Shown here one piece after another: positions 36,374 to 45,286 of a DNA stretch of 64,000 nt. Under the pieces are notes generated by a model that made no database searches, was not told the origin of the DNA, and saw only the letters and a program-made list of their open reading frames with translations. This DNA comes from Leptothoe kymatousa TAU-MAC 1615 (lineage in GTDB: Bacteria > Cyanobacteriota > Cyanobacteriia > Phormidesmidales > Phormidesmidaceae): contig NZ_JADOER010000003.1 of assembly GCF_018739865.1 (NCBI RefSeq), positions 124,001 through 188,000 on the forward strand. Reading direction: 5' to 3'. How positions within the stretch are numbered: the stretch's first letter is position 1; each line of letters begins with the position of its first letter. The position numbers and the translations under genes were made by a program.

Positions 36374-36406
36374 AAAAAAGGTTGACAGCTTTAAAGGCCG
36401 TCAACC
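36374..36406 (-). terminator. Rho-independent terminator of the PEP-CTERM gene
   Basis: On the minus strand GGTTGAC (36406-36400) pairs with GTCAACC (36386-36380) and is followed by seven T residues (36379-36373). It lies about 75 bases beyond the stop of the minus-strand PEP-CTERM gene. The plus-strand hypothetical gene ends 30 bases before it. Confidence 0.8.
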
Positions 36407-36480
36407 CAATCAAACACTTATTAAATCACTAACTACTAAGTAGTCCCTCTAACCTGTTGCACCCAATATCTCAATGCCCA

Positions 36481-37191
36481 TTAGCGACGCTTAAAGACGG
36501 AGCTGGTGATAAAACCACCGACCGCTAGCAAGCCAAGCATCGATGCAGGCTCAGGCACATCTTGAGAAGAAATCGCACCGATGGCATCGATATCAGCACC
36601 TGCCCAGCCTTGGTTATAACGGTTCTTGCCGTTGTCTGTAACTCTCACAAAAGAGAATGTGTCGTCAGATGTAAAACCAAATGCATCGATGTCAATACCG
36701 GCGTGCTGAGTGCCACCAATCTCGCCTAGGGAGGCCCAGTTATCACCATCCTGGCTAATTTCCACCAACATACCTTCCACAAGGCCACCGGCTTCAAAAA
36801 TCCATAGATCGTCCTTATCGTCGTTGCTACCAACCAAGAAATTGTCAGTAAACTTGACCGTAATTGAACCACCATTACCTAAAGAATAGTCATCGCGATC
36901 GGCGATGGCCATTTTGTTGCCTTTCCAGGAAGAATTGGCCGCACCTAGCACAGCATTAGGATCGTCAAAGGCCTGTGCTGATGCCTTCCAGGTCTTAGCG
37001 TAGGCTTCCTCTTGGGATAAACCGCCGGAATAGAACTTGGTGTAATCAACCACTTCATCGGCAAAAGAAGTTTCACCCTGGGCAAACTCAATACCCCGAA
37101 AAGTAACTGCAGAAGCGGACTGTGTCATAGCTGCAACCAGACCCAATGAGCTAAAGGCAGCAATGAGATATCCCCTGGATAAATTAAACAT
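36481..37191 (-). CDS. PEP-CTERM sorting domain protein
   Basis: An exported protein of 236 residues. A signal peptide (about residues 1-27, ending SASA) leads to a beta-rich acidic domain with repeated features of extracellular calcium-using or carbohydrate-binding folds: DLWIFEAGGLVEGMLVEISQDGDNW and FSFVRVTDNGKNRYNQGWAGADIDAIGAI. The C terminus is VPEPASMLGLLAVGGFITSSVFKRR, a PEP-CTERM signal. AGGAG before the ATG at 37191 fixes the start, ten codons inside the longest frame. Role unknown; such proteins usually go to the surface or matrix through an exosortase. It lies downstream of the rbc operon but has its own terminator. Confidence 0.88.
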   Translation of the reverse strand: MFNLSRGYLIAAFSSLGLVAAMTQSASAVTFRGIEFAQGETSFADEVVDYTKFYSGGLSQEEAYAKTWKASAQAFDDPNAVLGAANSSWKGNKMAIADRDDYSLGNGGSITVKFTDNFLVGSNDDKDDLWIFEAGGLVEGMLVEISQDGDNWASLGEIGGTQHAGIDIDAFGFTSDDTFSFVRVTDNGKNRYNQGWAGADIDAIGAISSQDVPEPASMLGLLAVGGFITSSVFKRR

Positions 37192-37618
37192 GTGAAACTC
37201 CTGTAATAAGAAAGCCAGCAAGAACGTACGTGACTAACCTATTTATGCCGACAGAGAATACATTTAGTATCTGAGGAATCACATAAATATGCGTGGCGAC
37301 CAACAAAGTTTGTATAAGTAAATCAAGAAAAATAGGCACTTTTGAGCAGTTTTCTCGACTCAAAAAGAACATTAAAAAAACAATTCAGGCCAATAAATCT
37401 GTAGAAATAACGTTGCCGACAGCGGGACTGCTACATTAGCTCTACCCCATACCTAGGAGCCCCCTAGGGAAAACCCAAAAGAGGTCAAACAACCAGCCCC
37501 AAGGCATCCCAATGGCTTGGGCATATGTTGCCAAAACAAAAAGTGAGGCAGCTATTTAAGCTGCCTCACTTTCAATTTTCAGTATTCAAACTGAAATTCT
37601 ATCTAGCTGCGCTCAGCC
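37192..37618. other. Intergenic region after rbcS
   Basis: Contains the rbcLXS terminator (listed separately) and the presumed promoter of the PEP-CTERM gene between about 37200 and 37440. No coding sequence is supported; the minus-strand frame at 37184-37372 is a shadow. A second stem-like run is GGGCAT...ATGTTGCC around 37519-37532. Confidence 0.4.
37535..37572 (-). terminator. Terminator of the rbcLXS operon
   Basis: A near-perfect hairpin: arms 37543-37553 and 37559-37569 (GTGAGGCAGCT and its complement) around a five-base loop, extended by A-T pairs to 37540-37572. On the minus strand it is followed by a T-rich run (TTTTTGTTTTGG). It lies about 50 bases after the rbcS stop. Confidence 0.9.
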
Positions 37619-37963
37619 TTAGTAGCGATAGCTGCTGCCAGAACCAGGCTTGTGAACGATGAAGCTAAGAATCTGACACTGCTTCACGTTGTCGAAACCA
37701 ACAACACGGATGTAGCAGTCGGGATACTCAGAACGGCAAGCCTGAACTTCGTCTAGAACTTCGCGGGTGCTCTTTGCATTAAACAAAGGCAGCTTCCACA
37801 TGGTCCAGTAGTAAGTTGTAGGATCAGAGTCCTCATTGAACTCAACAGCGGGGAAGTAGCCCTGCTCGAGTACATACTGGATTTGACGCTCGATCTGAGC
37901 ATCAGTTAGAGGGGGTAGGTAGGATAGCGTTTCGTAACGACGCTCTTTGGGCAGAGTTTTCAT
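37619..37963 (-). CDS. rbcS: RuBisCO small subunit
   Basis: Small subunit of Form IB ribulose bisphosphate carboxylase/oxygenase, assembled with eight large subunits in the carboxysome. At 114 residues it has the cyanobacterial short form. Family stretches are [73 protein letters not shown] and the C-terminal IVHKPG. It is third in the rbcL-rbcX-rbcS operon, 44 bases after rbcX, and followed by a strong terminator. Confidence 0.98.
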   Translation of the reverse strand: MKTLPKERRYETLSYLPPLTDAQIERQIQYVLEQGYFPAVEFNEDSDPTTYYWTMWKLPLFNAKSTREVLDEVQACRSEYPDCYIRVVGFDNVKQCQILSFIVHKPGSGSSYRY

Positions 37964-38007
37964 AATCTACTCGTCAGTATCGGTTTACAACGGTCTAGTA
38001 AAACTAG

Positions 38008-38403
38008 TCAGTCAGACTGAGAATCTCTATCACCCGCATCAGCTTTCCCTTGCAACTCTTCAGAACTCATTTGAGTCATGCGCTCTAAATGCTGCTTGCG
38101 ATGTTCGATGTTTGCTTGCTGAATTCCTGTTGTTACCATTTCGGGCAGAAACTCAGTAACCTCTTCGGCCAAATGCTGGCGGACTGTCATCACCCTAAGG
38201 GCTAAATCAGCCTGCTCTTGCATCAGGGACGCGATAAACGCCTCTCCATCTTGCAAGTTGACCCTTGTAGCAAAATCGTTGAACCAGTAGGAGCGCGGCA
38301 AATCCGTCTCCTTTAACTGACCCATGACCACTCGAACCGCTTGATAGGTTAAATAGCTTGTCAGCGTCTTAGCCGTATCTTTTGCAATTCGCTTTAGATC
38401 CAT
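38008..38403 (-). CDS. rbcX: RuBisCO assembly chaperone RbcX
   Basis: Homodimeric chaperone that binds the C-terminal tail of RbcL and helps form the large-subunit octamer. The 131-residue protein has the family features KDTAKTLTSYLTYQAVRVVMGQLKETD, RSYWFNDF, GEAFIASLMQEQADLALRVMTVRQHLAEEVTEFLPEMV. The C terminus is polar and acidic. It sits between rbcL and rbcS as in many beta-cyanobacteria. The rbcL-rbcX spacer holds a 17-bp tandem repeat array. Confidence 0.97.
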   Translation of the reverse strand: MDLKRIAKDTAKTLTSYLTYQAVRVVMGQLKETDLPRSYWFNDFATRVNLQDGEAFIASLMQEQADLALRVMTVRQHLAEEVTEFLPEMVTTGIQQANIEHRKQHLERMTQMSSEELQGKADAGDRDSQSD

Positions 38404-38507
38404 AGGTCAGCTTAATGCATCAAATGCATTAAAGCAGGTTCAAATAGCTAATGCGGTAACCAGGGCAGCAAAATTTTCTAAAGAAAAAATAACCGCCCTA
38501 GCTCTAG

Positions 38508-38592
38508 CAATTAGAGGATGTCTCTAATTAGAGAGTGTCTCTAGTTAAAGAGTGTCTCTAGTTAGAGGGTGTCTCTAATTAGAGAGTGTCAA
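38508..38592. repeat. Five 17-bp tandem repeats at the rbcL 3' end
   Basis: Five contiguous 17-bp units: 38508-38524, 38525-38541, 38542-38558, 38559-38575 and 38576-38592, consensus on the plus strand TAATTAGAGAGTGTCTC. The last unit covers the rbcL stop codon (38579-38581) and its final three sense codons. Joined units create the palindrome TCTCTAATTAGAGA, so each junction can fold as a hairpin in the rbcL-rbcX transcript. Confidence 0.9.
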
Positions 38593-40009
38593 CAGTGTCG
38601 AACTCGAACTTGATTTCCTTCCAAAGTTCGCAAGCTGCAGCCAGCTCAGGAGACCACTTACAAGCTTCACGGATGATGTCGCCACCTTCGCGAGCCAAGT
38701 TGCGGCCTTCGTTACGAGCTTGTACACAAGCTTCAAGAGCAACCCGGTTTGCAGTTGCACCAGGAGCGTTACCCCAAGGGTGACCCAGAGTACCACCACC
38801 GAACTGAAGTACGGAGTCGTCGCCGAAGATTTCAACCAGTGCAGGCATGTGCCATACGTGAATACCACCGGAAGCTACGGCCATTACGCCGCCCATAGCT
38901 GCCCAGTCCTGGGTGAAGTAAACACCACGGGACTTGTCTTGCTCTACATAGTTTTCACGTAGTAGGTCAACGAAGCCCATAGTACCGGCGCGGTCACCTT
39001 CAAGCTTACCGACAACGGTACCGGTGTGAATGTGGTCACCACCGGACATACGTAGACACTTGGCTAGAACGCGGAAGTGGATACCGTGGTTCTTCTGACG
39101 GTCGATTACTGCGTGCATTGCACGGTGAATGTGCAGTAGAACGCCGTTATCACGACACCAGTGGGACAGAGTGGTGTTTGCAGTGAAACCACCGGTTAGG
39201 AAGTCGTGCATGATGATGGGCTGGTCGAGCTCTTTAGCGTACTCGGCCCGCTTGATCATCTCTTCGCAGGTGGCAGCGGTCACGTTTAGGTAGTGACCCT
39301 TGATTTCGCCAGTCTCTGCTTGTGCCTTAGTAATGGCATCGGCACAGAACAAGAAGCGATCGCGCCAGCGCTGGAAAGGCTGAGAGTTGATGTTCTCGTC
39401 ATCCTTAGTGAAGTCCAGACCACCACGTAGGCACTCATAAACCGCACGGCCGTAGTTCTTAGCAGATAGACCGAGCTTGGGCTTAATGGTGCAACCCAAC
39501 ATGGGACGACCATACTTGTTCAGCTTGTCACGCTCAACCTGAATACCGTGGGGAGGTCCCTGGAAAGTCTTGAGGTAAGCAACGGGAATCCGTAGGTCTT
39601 CCAGACGTAGTGCACGCAGGGCTTTAAAGCCAAATACGTTACCTACTAGAGACGTTAGTAGGTTAGTTACGGAACCTTCCTCGAATAGATCGAGAGGATA
39701 AGCAACGTAGCAGATGTACTGGTTATCTTCGCCGGGTACGGGCTCAATGTCGTAGCAACGACCCTTATACCGATCCATGTCGGTCAGTAGGTCAGTCCAT
39801 ACGGTGGTCCAAGTACCGGTAGAAGATTCTGCGGCAACTGCTGCTGCGCACTCTTCAGGAGGAACCCCAGGTTGGGGGGTCATCCGGAATGCGGCCAGAA
39901 TATCAGTATCTTTAGGCGTGTAGTCTGGCGTGTAATAGGTCAGCTTGTAATCCTTTACACCGGCACTGTAGCCAGCCTTCGACTGCGTCGACGTCTGAGA
40001 GTAAGACAT
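38579..40009 (-). CDS. rbcL: RuBisCO large subunit, Form IB
   Basis: Catalytic subunit of RuBisCO, fixing CO2 onto ribulose 1,5-bisphosphate in the carboxysome. From the ATG at 40009, preceded by GGAAGGGAGA, it has 476 residues. Active-site features: [17 protein letters not shown] with the carbamylated Lys202, the KPKLGLS stretch with the catalytic Lys (KPKLG), [11 protein letters not shown], loop 6 [14 protein letters not shown] with Lys335, and [19 protein letters not shown]. The C terminus [10 protein letters not shown] is the RbcX recognition tail, its last codons lying in the tandem repeat array. First gene of rbcLXS. Confidence 0.99.
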   Translation of the reverse strand: MSYSQTSTQSKAGYSAGVKDYKLTYYTPDYTPKDTDILAAFRMTPQPGVPPEECAAAVAAESSTGTWTTVWTDLLTDMDRYKGRCYDIEPVPGEDNQYICYVAYPLDLFEEGSVTNLLTSLVGNVFGFKALRALRLEDLRIPVAYLKTFQGPPHGIQVERDKLNKYGRPMLGCTIKPKLGLSAKNYGRAVYECLRGGLDFTKDDENINSQPFQRWRDRFLFCADAITKAQAETGEIKGHYLNVTAATCEEMIKRAEYAKELDQPIIMHDFLTGGFTANTTLSHWCRDNGVLLHIHRAMHAVIDRQKNHGIHFRVLAKCLRMSGGDHIHTGTVVGKLEGDRAGTMGFVDLLRENYVEQDKSRGVYFTQDWAAMGGVMAVASGGIHVWHMPALVEIFGDDSVLQFGGGTLGHPWGNAPGATANRVALEACVQARNEGRNLAREGGDIIREACKWSPELAAACELWKEIKFEFDTVDTL

Positions 40010-40551
40010 ATCTCCCTTCCTGTGAATCAAACTAGATGGCTTACGAACTCAACCACCCGAGGCGGACACCATAGCGATTGCCCACTGCCTGGCTGAGGTG
40101 ACTGAGTTCAGATAATGGTGTCGAGCAGCAGACACTGCTAGACAGCCAAATTGACTGTTCTCCTTATCTTTAGGCAGATTGCACTACCTAATTCTTTAAA
40201 GAATACTATCAGCGATCTGATAAGTAGCATTTTGGAAGTTCTGTATAGATTCATAACTTTTATTTATGAATCTACGTGCAGGACTATTAAGTTTTTCCAA
40301 ATGCGACTGTTGATACAGCGTGTAGCGATTTACTGAGTAACAACAGTTTGCGACAGCACAAATTTGTCAAAAATACTATGCCATAAGGCTTGAGAAAGTC
40401 TTTTCTCTTCTAAGAAAGTTTTTAGATTTACTAATGAGTGACTTTAGGAGAATGAGATTGACACCGCGCCCCGGGCAAGTTATCAAAGCATCAAGTTGCC
40501 TGCATATGCCGCAGGAGCAAACAATAAAGTGGACTATATGGAGACGTCACT
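40010..40551. promoter_or_regulatory. rbcL upstream regulatory region
   Basis: Over 500 bases between rbcL and the divergent propeller gene, with no coding sequence. Two perfect inverted repeats stand out: ATTCTTTAAAGAAT (40191-40204) and AGATTCATAA/TTATGAATCT (40247-40256 and 40264-40273). A weaker GTGTC/GACAC hairpin is near 40118-40135, in what would be the rbcL leader. LysR-type regulators such as RbcR bind T-rich/A-rich dyads in this position in other cyanobacteria, so these are candidate sites. Confidence 0.5.
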
Positions 40552-41604
40552 GTGGTTTCTGCTAAGCAATTGATTCAGTTGGCCGTAGGCACAACTCTTT
40601 GTTGGAATATCGTTGCCCCCGTTATTGCCCAGGAGTCGAATAACACGCCTATTTACACAGACCCACCGCCACGGGTAACACCCTTGCCGTCCGATCGGCC
40701 GTTCCGCAGGAACCCTTTATCCGCAGACTTTCAAGTGGGGGCATTGCAGGCAGACTTTACCGGTAGCCTGTGGGTGGGCTCCCACCAGGGCTTAGCGCGC
40801 ATCAACCCGGCCACCGGTGTGATTCAAGCGCGGGTAAATGTCCCCAATCGGTTTATTGATGCCATGGTCCAGGACCGGGTGGGTCGCATCTGGCTAGGTA
40901 CTTACAATGGCCTGGTCCGGGTGGACCCCCGCATTGATCAGATTACGGCTCAAAACTTTCGCCTTCCCTCCAATCGCGTGTTGGATATGGTGATTGATGA
41001 TCGAGGATTTCTATGGACGGGAACTGATCAGGGCTTGGCGTTGATTAGCCCCGATCGCGGTCTATTGATGACCACGCTGCAAGAGTTACCCGGCGTCAGT
41101 GCCAATGCCCTCAGCCTTGATCAAGCAGGCCAACTGTGGGTGGGCACCCTCAGTGGTTTGGTCCAGGTGGATACGGCAACAGCCTTTATTATCAATCGAG
41201 TGTCCAATATTCCAGGGGCCTCAGTCCAAGCTATGGCCACCGGTCCCCAGGGCCAACTCTGGGTGGGCACAGCCCAAGGATTGTTTGTGTTTGATGCGGA
41301 TACGGGGGCCCTCCTACGATCGGTCACCTTAATGCGTGGCAAAAGCGTCACTGCGATCGCATTTGATAAAACCCAGAGCCTTTGGGTCGGTACCGAAAAC
41401 GGCTTATTTAAGCTCAATCCATACAATGGGGCGATCGTTAGCCAAGTGCCCAATTTGCCATCCAGCCACATTCTCTCTATTGAACCCAATGTCAGTAGTA
41501 AGCTGTGGGTAGGCACGACAGAAGGACTCGCTTGGGTCAGTTCAACCACGGGTAGAGCCAATACCCATGAGGCGTTTTTTAGCGAGAGTGCCCAGGCTCA
41601 ATAA
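40552..41604 (+). CDS. Exported beta-propeller (two-component-regulator propeller repeat) protein
   Basis: A 350-residue protein with a GTG start, a signal peptide (about 1-26, ending VIAQ) and a Pro-rich linker, then a seven-blade-like propeller (about 55-340). Each blade carries the repeat G.LWVGT..GL..I/V...TG (for example LWVGSHQGLARINPATG, LWVGTLSGLVQVDTATA, LWVGTENGLFKLNPYNG). These repeats form the periplasmic sensor of hybrid kinases; here they stand alone, with no kinase. The role is probably ligand binding or assembly in the periplasm. It is divergent from rbcL and 13 bases before panB. Confidence 0.85.
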   Translation: MVSAKQLIQLAVGTTLCWNIVAPVIAQESNNTPIYTDPPPRVTPLPSDRPFRRNPLSADFQVGALQADFTGSLWVGSHQGLARINPATGVIQARVNVPNRFIDAMVQDRVGRIWLGTYNGLVRVDPRIDQITAQNFRLPSNRVLDMVIDDRGFLWTGTDQGLALISPDRGLLMTTLQELPGVSANALSLDQAGQLWVGTLSGLVQVDTATAFIINRVSNIPGASVQAMATGPQGQLWVGTAQGLFVFDADTGALLRSVTLMRGKSVTAIAFDKTQSLWVGTENGLFKLNPYNGAIVSQVPNLPSSHILSIEPNVSSKLWVGTTEGLAWVSSTTGRANTHEAFFSESAQAQ

Positions 41605-41617
41605 CATGTGTTAATCC

Positions 41618-42397
41618 ATGACTATAACGGTTTCTCATATCGCTCGTTGGAAGCAGGAGGGCCGCTCCATTGCTGTTCTGACCGCTTGGGATTATCTCTC
41701 GGCACAAATTATAGATGCAGCGGGGATTGATGTTGTCTTAGTGGGTGACTCTCTGGCCATGACCGTGTTGGGATACGACACTACGGTGCCGCTCACACTA
41801 GACGAGATTATTCACCATGCTAAAGCCGTCCGCCGTGGCCTATCCCAAGCCATGATGGTGGTAGATTTACCGTTTATGAGCTATCAGGTCAGCATCGAAC
41901 AGGCCCTCACCAATGCGGGCAGGCTGGTTAAGGAGACCGGTGCCCAAGCGGTGAAATTAGAGGGCGGCTATCCAGAGATGGTGGCAACCGTGGCCCGGCT
42001 CACCCAACTTGGCATCCCGGTGATGGGGCATGTGGGCCTAACACCCCAGTCGGTTAACCAATTTGGAGGGTTTCGGAAACAGGGCAAAACAGCGGAATCG
42101 GCGGATCGGATTGTGGCGGAAGCCCAGGCCCTCGAACAAGCTGGGGCGTTTTCCATTGTGCTAGAACATATCCCCACCGAAGTTGCGGAGCGGATTACTA
42201 AATTGTTGACCATTCCCACCATCGGCATCGGTGCAGGCAATAGCTGTGACGGTCAGGTTTTAGTGACCTCCGATGTATTAGGGCTATCCGATTGGCAGCC
42301 CCCCTTTGCCCAGCCCTTGGTGGATTTGCGATCGCAGGCGATCCATGCCGTTCAACAATTTTGCCAACAGGTGCGCCAAACTCCCCCAGAAGAATAA
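41618..42397 (+). CDS. panB: 3-methyl-2-oxobutanoate hydroxymethyltransferase
   Basis: Transfers a hydroxymethyl group from methylene-tetrahydrofolate to 2-oxoisovalerate, giving ketopantoate for pantothenate and CoA. The 259-residue length is typical. Features: [37 protein letters not shown] (substrate and Mg2+ Asp region), [20 protein letters not shown] with the Lys, [24 protein letters not shown], the catalytic Glu in [11 protein letters not shown], and [16 protein letters not shown]. It is 13 bases after the propeller gene. Its 3' end overlaps the frame of a possible small gene on the other strand. Confidence 0.97.
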   Translation: MTITVSHIARWKQEGRSIAVLTAWDYLSAQIIDAAGIDVVLVGDSLAMTVLGYDTTVPLTLDEIIHHAKAVRRGLSQAMMVVDLPFMSYQVSIEQALTNAGRLVKETGAQAVKLEGGYPEMVATVARLTQLGIPVMGHVGLTPQSVNQFGGFRKQGKTAESADRIVAEAQALEQAGAFSIVLEHIPTEVAERITKLLTIPTIGIGAGNSCDGQVLVTSDVLGLSDWQPPFAQPLVDLRSQAIHAVQQFCQQVRQTPPEE

Positions 42398-42484
42398 ACC
42401 AGCAGGATGGAAGACGATGGCAACAAATACGGCTAAGCTGGCTATTGGAACTTGATGCCCGTTGATGAAGTCTTCAAAACCCAT
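42284..42484 (-). CDS. Possible small membrane protein overlapping panB 3' end
   Basis: A 66-residue frame with an ideal ribosome binding site, GGAGGAG at 42500-42494, nine bases before the ATG at 42484. It encodes [12 protein letters not shown] followed by a hydrophobic segment ([23 protein letters not shown]) and an amphipathic basic tail. The N-terminal half lies in the gap after panB, while the C-terminal 114 bases are antisense to panB. One membrane span would fit the small photosynthetic or NDH accessory subunits, but I do not recognise it. It is convergent with panB and divergent from the exoD-like gene. Confidence 0.45.
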   Translation of the reverse strand: MGFEDFINGHQVPIASLAVFVAIVFHPAGLFFWGSLAHLLAKLLNGMDRLRSQIHQGLGKGGLPIG

Positions 42485-42556
42485 CACTGGTGTCTCCTCC
42501 AGACTTTCGCGATTGGCCGCGAATTCTTATATAAGTAACTTCTAAATTGATTCACT

Positions 42557-43219
42557 ATGGCTAAACTATCCGCTGAACTTCAGCGCTATTTTTTGGATGC
42601 GCCGTCTTTGACGCCTACCGCCCACGAAGCTGACGCAGCCCAGGTAGCTAATGCCGGTGATGATGTCACCCTAAACGAACTTCTAACCTTGGGTGGGGAA
42701 AGAACCTTCGGCTTCTTATTCGTCATCCTATCCCTGCCCTCTGCCTTGCCCGTGCCAGCACCGGGGTATTCCATTCCCTTTGGGATTGTGATGCTACTAC
42801 TGGCCGTACAGTTGGTGATTGGCCGGAAAAAACCTTGGCTCCCCCAAAACTGGATGGATAAGGGATTCGCACGGACTAAGGTCGCTGGATTTATCACCAA
42901 AGGATTGCCCTGGCTACAAAAAATTGAAGCCGTATCCAGACCCAGACTCTCGATTATTTGCACCAGCCCCGTGGGTCGTCTGGCCTTGGGAATTGCGATC
43001 GCATTAATGTCCGTGGCCATGATGATTCCCATCCCTGGCACCAACACCCTGCCCGCCATCGGCATTTTCATCATCGGCTTTGGCCTCCTCGACGATGATG
43101 GCGCCATTAGCCTAGCGGGCCTCACCGTTTGTACCCTGGCCATTGGCCTAGTGGGTTCAATTGTTTTCTTCGGCGCCGAAGTCGTAGACAGCATCAAAGA
43201 CCAGGTCCTCGGCCGCTAA
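42557..43219 (+). CDS. exoD: ExoD family exopolysaccharide synthesis protein
   Basis: A 220-residue inner-membrane protein of the ExoD family, linked in rhizobia to exopolysaccharide production. The family pattern is visible: TLNELLTLGGERTFGFLFVILSLPSALPVPAPGYSIPFGIVMLLLAVQLVIGRKKPWLP, and later the C-terminal membrane segments RLALGIAIALMSVAMMIPIPGTNTLPAIGIFIIGFGLLDDDG. Four to five hydrophobic segments. The molecular function is not established in any organism. A perfect hairpin follows at 43255-43275. Confidence 0.88.
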   Translation: MAKLSAELQRYFLDAPSLTPTAHEADAAQVANAGDDVTLNELLTLGGERTFGFLFVILSLPSALPVPAPGYSIPFGIVMLLLAVQLVIGRKKPWLPQNWMDKGFARTKVAGFITKGLPWLQKIEAVSRPRLSIICTSPVGRLALGIAIALMSVAMMIPIPGTNTLPAIGIFIIGFGLLDDDGAISLAGLTVCTLAIGLVGSIVFFGAEVVDSIKDQVLGR

Positions 43220-43254
43220 CCTGACTGAACAGGCAAACCCTAGCTTAATTTCAC

Positions 43255-43275
43255 GGTTCCCCGGCAAGGGGAACC
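43255..43275. terminator. Hairpin between convergent genes
   Basis: GGTTCCCC (43255-43262) and GGGGAACC (43268-43275) form a perfect 8-bp stem around GGCAA. It lies between the convergent exoD-like and TM2 genes and probably limits transcription from both sides, though no T-run follows. Confidence 0.55.
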
Positions 43276-43287
43276 ACCAGGGCCAAG

Positions 43288-43770
43288 TTACATCAACTCC
43301 GGAAACTCATAAACCACCACTCCCGAATCTGGACGATTCGTCACATCGGCATAGCCTGAGCGCACCATCGTTGTCAATTCAGACTCAATCTTTTCAAACG
43401 ATTCCCCAGTTTCCATCACCGCTTGAGTCACCGTCAGCTGACCGCCATGCAATTTTGCCAACCGCAGCAACTTCACCATCAGGGTGTCTTGGCTCACTTC
43501 AGCCGAAACAGCAGGCTGAGGGTCAAATTTAGACGGCTTATCACCAAACAATTTGCGATGGCGCTGTTCTGCCATATCTGGAATTAGCAATAAGTCCACA
43601 AACTGGCCAATGCCAAAAAAGCCCCAGGTAAATAACCACAGCAGACCCGACGCAATTTTGCCATTGTAAAGTCGGTGCAGCCCACCAATGCCAAACAAAA
43701 AGCCCATCCACAAAAGATAGCTAGCTGTCTTACGGTCTTGGACTTGCTTAGAAGGAACGATAGCAGACAT
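43288..43770 (-). CDS. TM2 domain-containing protein
   Basis: A 160-residue membrane protein. Residues about 12-65 form a TM2 domain: ASYLLWMGFLFGIGGLHRLYNGKIASGLLWLFTWGFFGIGQFVDLLLIPDM, two membrane helices joined by the GxHRxYxG turn. The C-terminal half (about 90-160) looks like a small winged-helix domain (LLRLAKLHGGQLTVTQAVMETGESFEKIESELTTMVRSGYADVTN). This combination is widespread in cyanobacteria. The function is unknown. It ends close to the convergent exoD-like gene. Confidence 0.88.
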   Translation of the reverse strand: MSAIVPSKQVQDRKTASYLLWMGFLFGIGGLHRLYNGKIASGLLWLFTWGFFGIGQFVDLLLIPDMAEQRHRKLFGDKPSKFDPQPAVSAEVSQDTLMVKLLRLAKLHGGQLTVTQAVMETGESFEKIESELTTMVRSGYADVTNRPDSGVVVYEFPELM

Positions 43771-43873
43771 GGCGCTGGGTGAAGGGTGCTTCTTACCCCC
43801 AGCTTACAAAAGGAAAACTGGGAGCGTCCATAAAGATATGGTCGGGTTGACCGAACATTAAGAACCTTTTCTA

Positions 43874-45286
43874 TTACTTTCCACGCAGTCTTTGTAAAAG
43901 CGTTCTCGCTTCATCTTCAGTCATATCTAAACGCCCACGGGAATGCTCCCAAAATCGCCCCCACCAATCCTCGGGCTGGGTATGCTCACCGTCATAGTCC
44001 GTTGGGCGACCTTGGCGACCGTCTACCACCAGGCTGCCGACATAGTCTGCATCGTCATAAACCTGCTGGATCTGCTTATGAATTTCCCGCATATCGTCCG
44101 CAGAAACCACACCGTTGCTCGTGGCCTTATAAAACTGAACCGTGACCCGAATCGGAAAATCAGGATCCCGCTCAATTTCTAGATCGTCAATTTCCGTAAA
44201 GGGACCTTCCACCGCACCATGGCCAATAACAGCAGCCTCCACATCGCTCCTCGCTGCTTCATCAGATGCGTATACGGCTTCAGCCTCTGCCATCGACTGC
44301 ATCATCATCGGCTCAGCTGGCAAAAAAGGCTGCTTTTGCTTCAGCGGCACCTGAATGAGCATCACCATATTCAACCCAGCTTTGTCAGCCTCGTCACCGG
44401 CAGGACGATCAGTCGCGGGCTCTGTTGATTCCCCATCCGTTTGAAAATCGCTCAGCCGCTGTCCTGTCAGGCTTGCCCGCTCACCATTTTGATTAAAAAA
44501 TAATCGCTGGCCCCAGGTTGCCCCCGCATCAAAGCCATCACGCTGATTATCAATCACGGTTGCACTGGTGCCTTCGGGCGTAACCAGCAATGTCAGCACC
44601 GCCGGATCCCCCGGATAGGACTGGTAGTTGAACAAAACCGGATTAAATATCGCACCTTCCCCCTGAGGAATCGGCAAAAACGCCGCCTGAGCACTCACCA
44701 GGGCATGACTATCGCGCTCGGCCAACAAGGATTTCCCAGGCCCTTGCCAGGAATCGGGTTCGCTTAAGTAGCTACGCAAATCCCCCAAAACGTCTTCCAA
44801 GGAAACACGCCTTAGCTCATCGCCCTTTTCATTCCCTGTCAGCACATAAAACTGATCTAAGGGCACATCCCCTGTGATGTCGGCAAAGTTGGGATAGCGA
44901 ATCACCGGCATAAGATGCAGCGAATAGTCGCCCGTGTCCGGATCTTGCTGCTGCACCTGAATGGTCATATCGCTGATATTGGGACCAACGGCAGAATTAT
45001 CGTAGCGCCCGGTATCTTCCCAAGTAACATCCACAATATCCAGCCCCCAGCGATCGGCCAAGGTTTGGCTGCTTTGGTCATAGATCATCGAGCGCGTACG
45101 CTCGATCACCTGGCGATAGTCCTGAAAGCGTTGACGACTTAAAATTCTTGGCATTTCCTCTGGTTCAGCCGGCGCTGAGATATTCGCTAGGGCTAATGGT
45201 GCCGCCGACAAATTTGCCCCAGCCTGCTGGGATATCCCTACCATTGCCATTGCTCCTAGTGCCAATAACCAGAGTCGTCTAGCCAT
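43874..45286 (-). CDS. Large exported protein of unknown function
   Basis: A protein of 470 residues from the ATG at 45286; the frame extends 29 codons upstream. The N terminus MARRLWLLALGAMAMVG...QAGANLS is a signal peptide. The mature part is acidic, with no transmembrane segment and no motif I can name. It includes TARYPNFADITGDVPLDQFYVLTGNEKG-like beta stretches in the middle and an acidic DDADYVGSLVVDGRQGRPTDYDGEHTQPEDWWGRFW segment near the end. I do not recognise a family. It probably acts in the periplasm or outer layers. Confidence 0.75.
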   Translation of the reverse strand: MARRLWLLALGAMAMVGISQQAGANLSAAPLALANISAPAEPEEMPRILSRQRFQDYRQVIERTRSMIYDQSSQTLADRWGLDIVDVTWEDTGRYDNSAVGPNISDMTIQVQQQDPDTGDYSLHLMPVIRYPNFADITGDVPLDQFYVLTGNEKGDELRRVSLEDVLGDLRSYLSEPDSWQGPGKSLLAERDSHALVSAQAAFLPIPQGEGAIFNPVLFNYQSYPGDPAVLTLLVTPEGTSATVIDNQRDGFDAGATWGQRLFFNQNGERASLTGQRLSDFQTDGESTEPATDRPAGDEADKAGLNMVMLIQVPLKQKQPFLPAEPMMMQSMAEAEAVYASDEAARSDVEAAVIGHGAVEGPFTEIDDLEIERDPDFPIRVTVQFYKATSNGVVSADDMREIHKQIQQVYDDADYVGSLVVDGRQGRPTDYDGEHTQPEDWWGRFWEHSRGRLDMTEDEARTLLQRLRGK

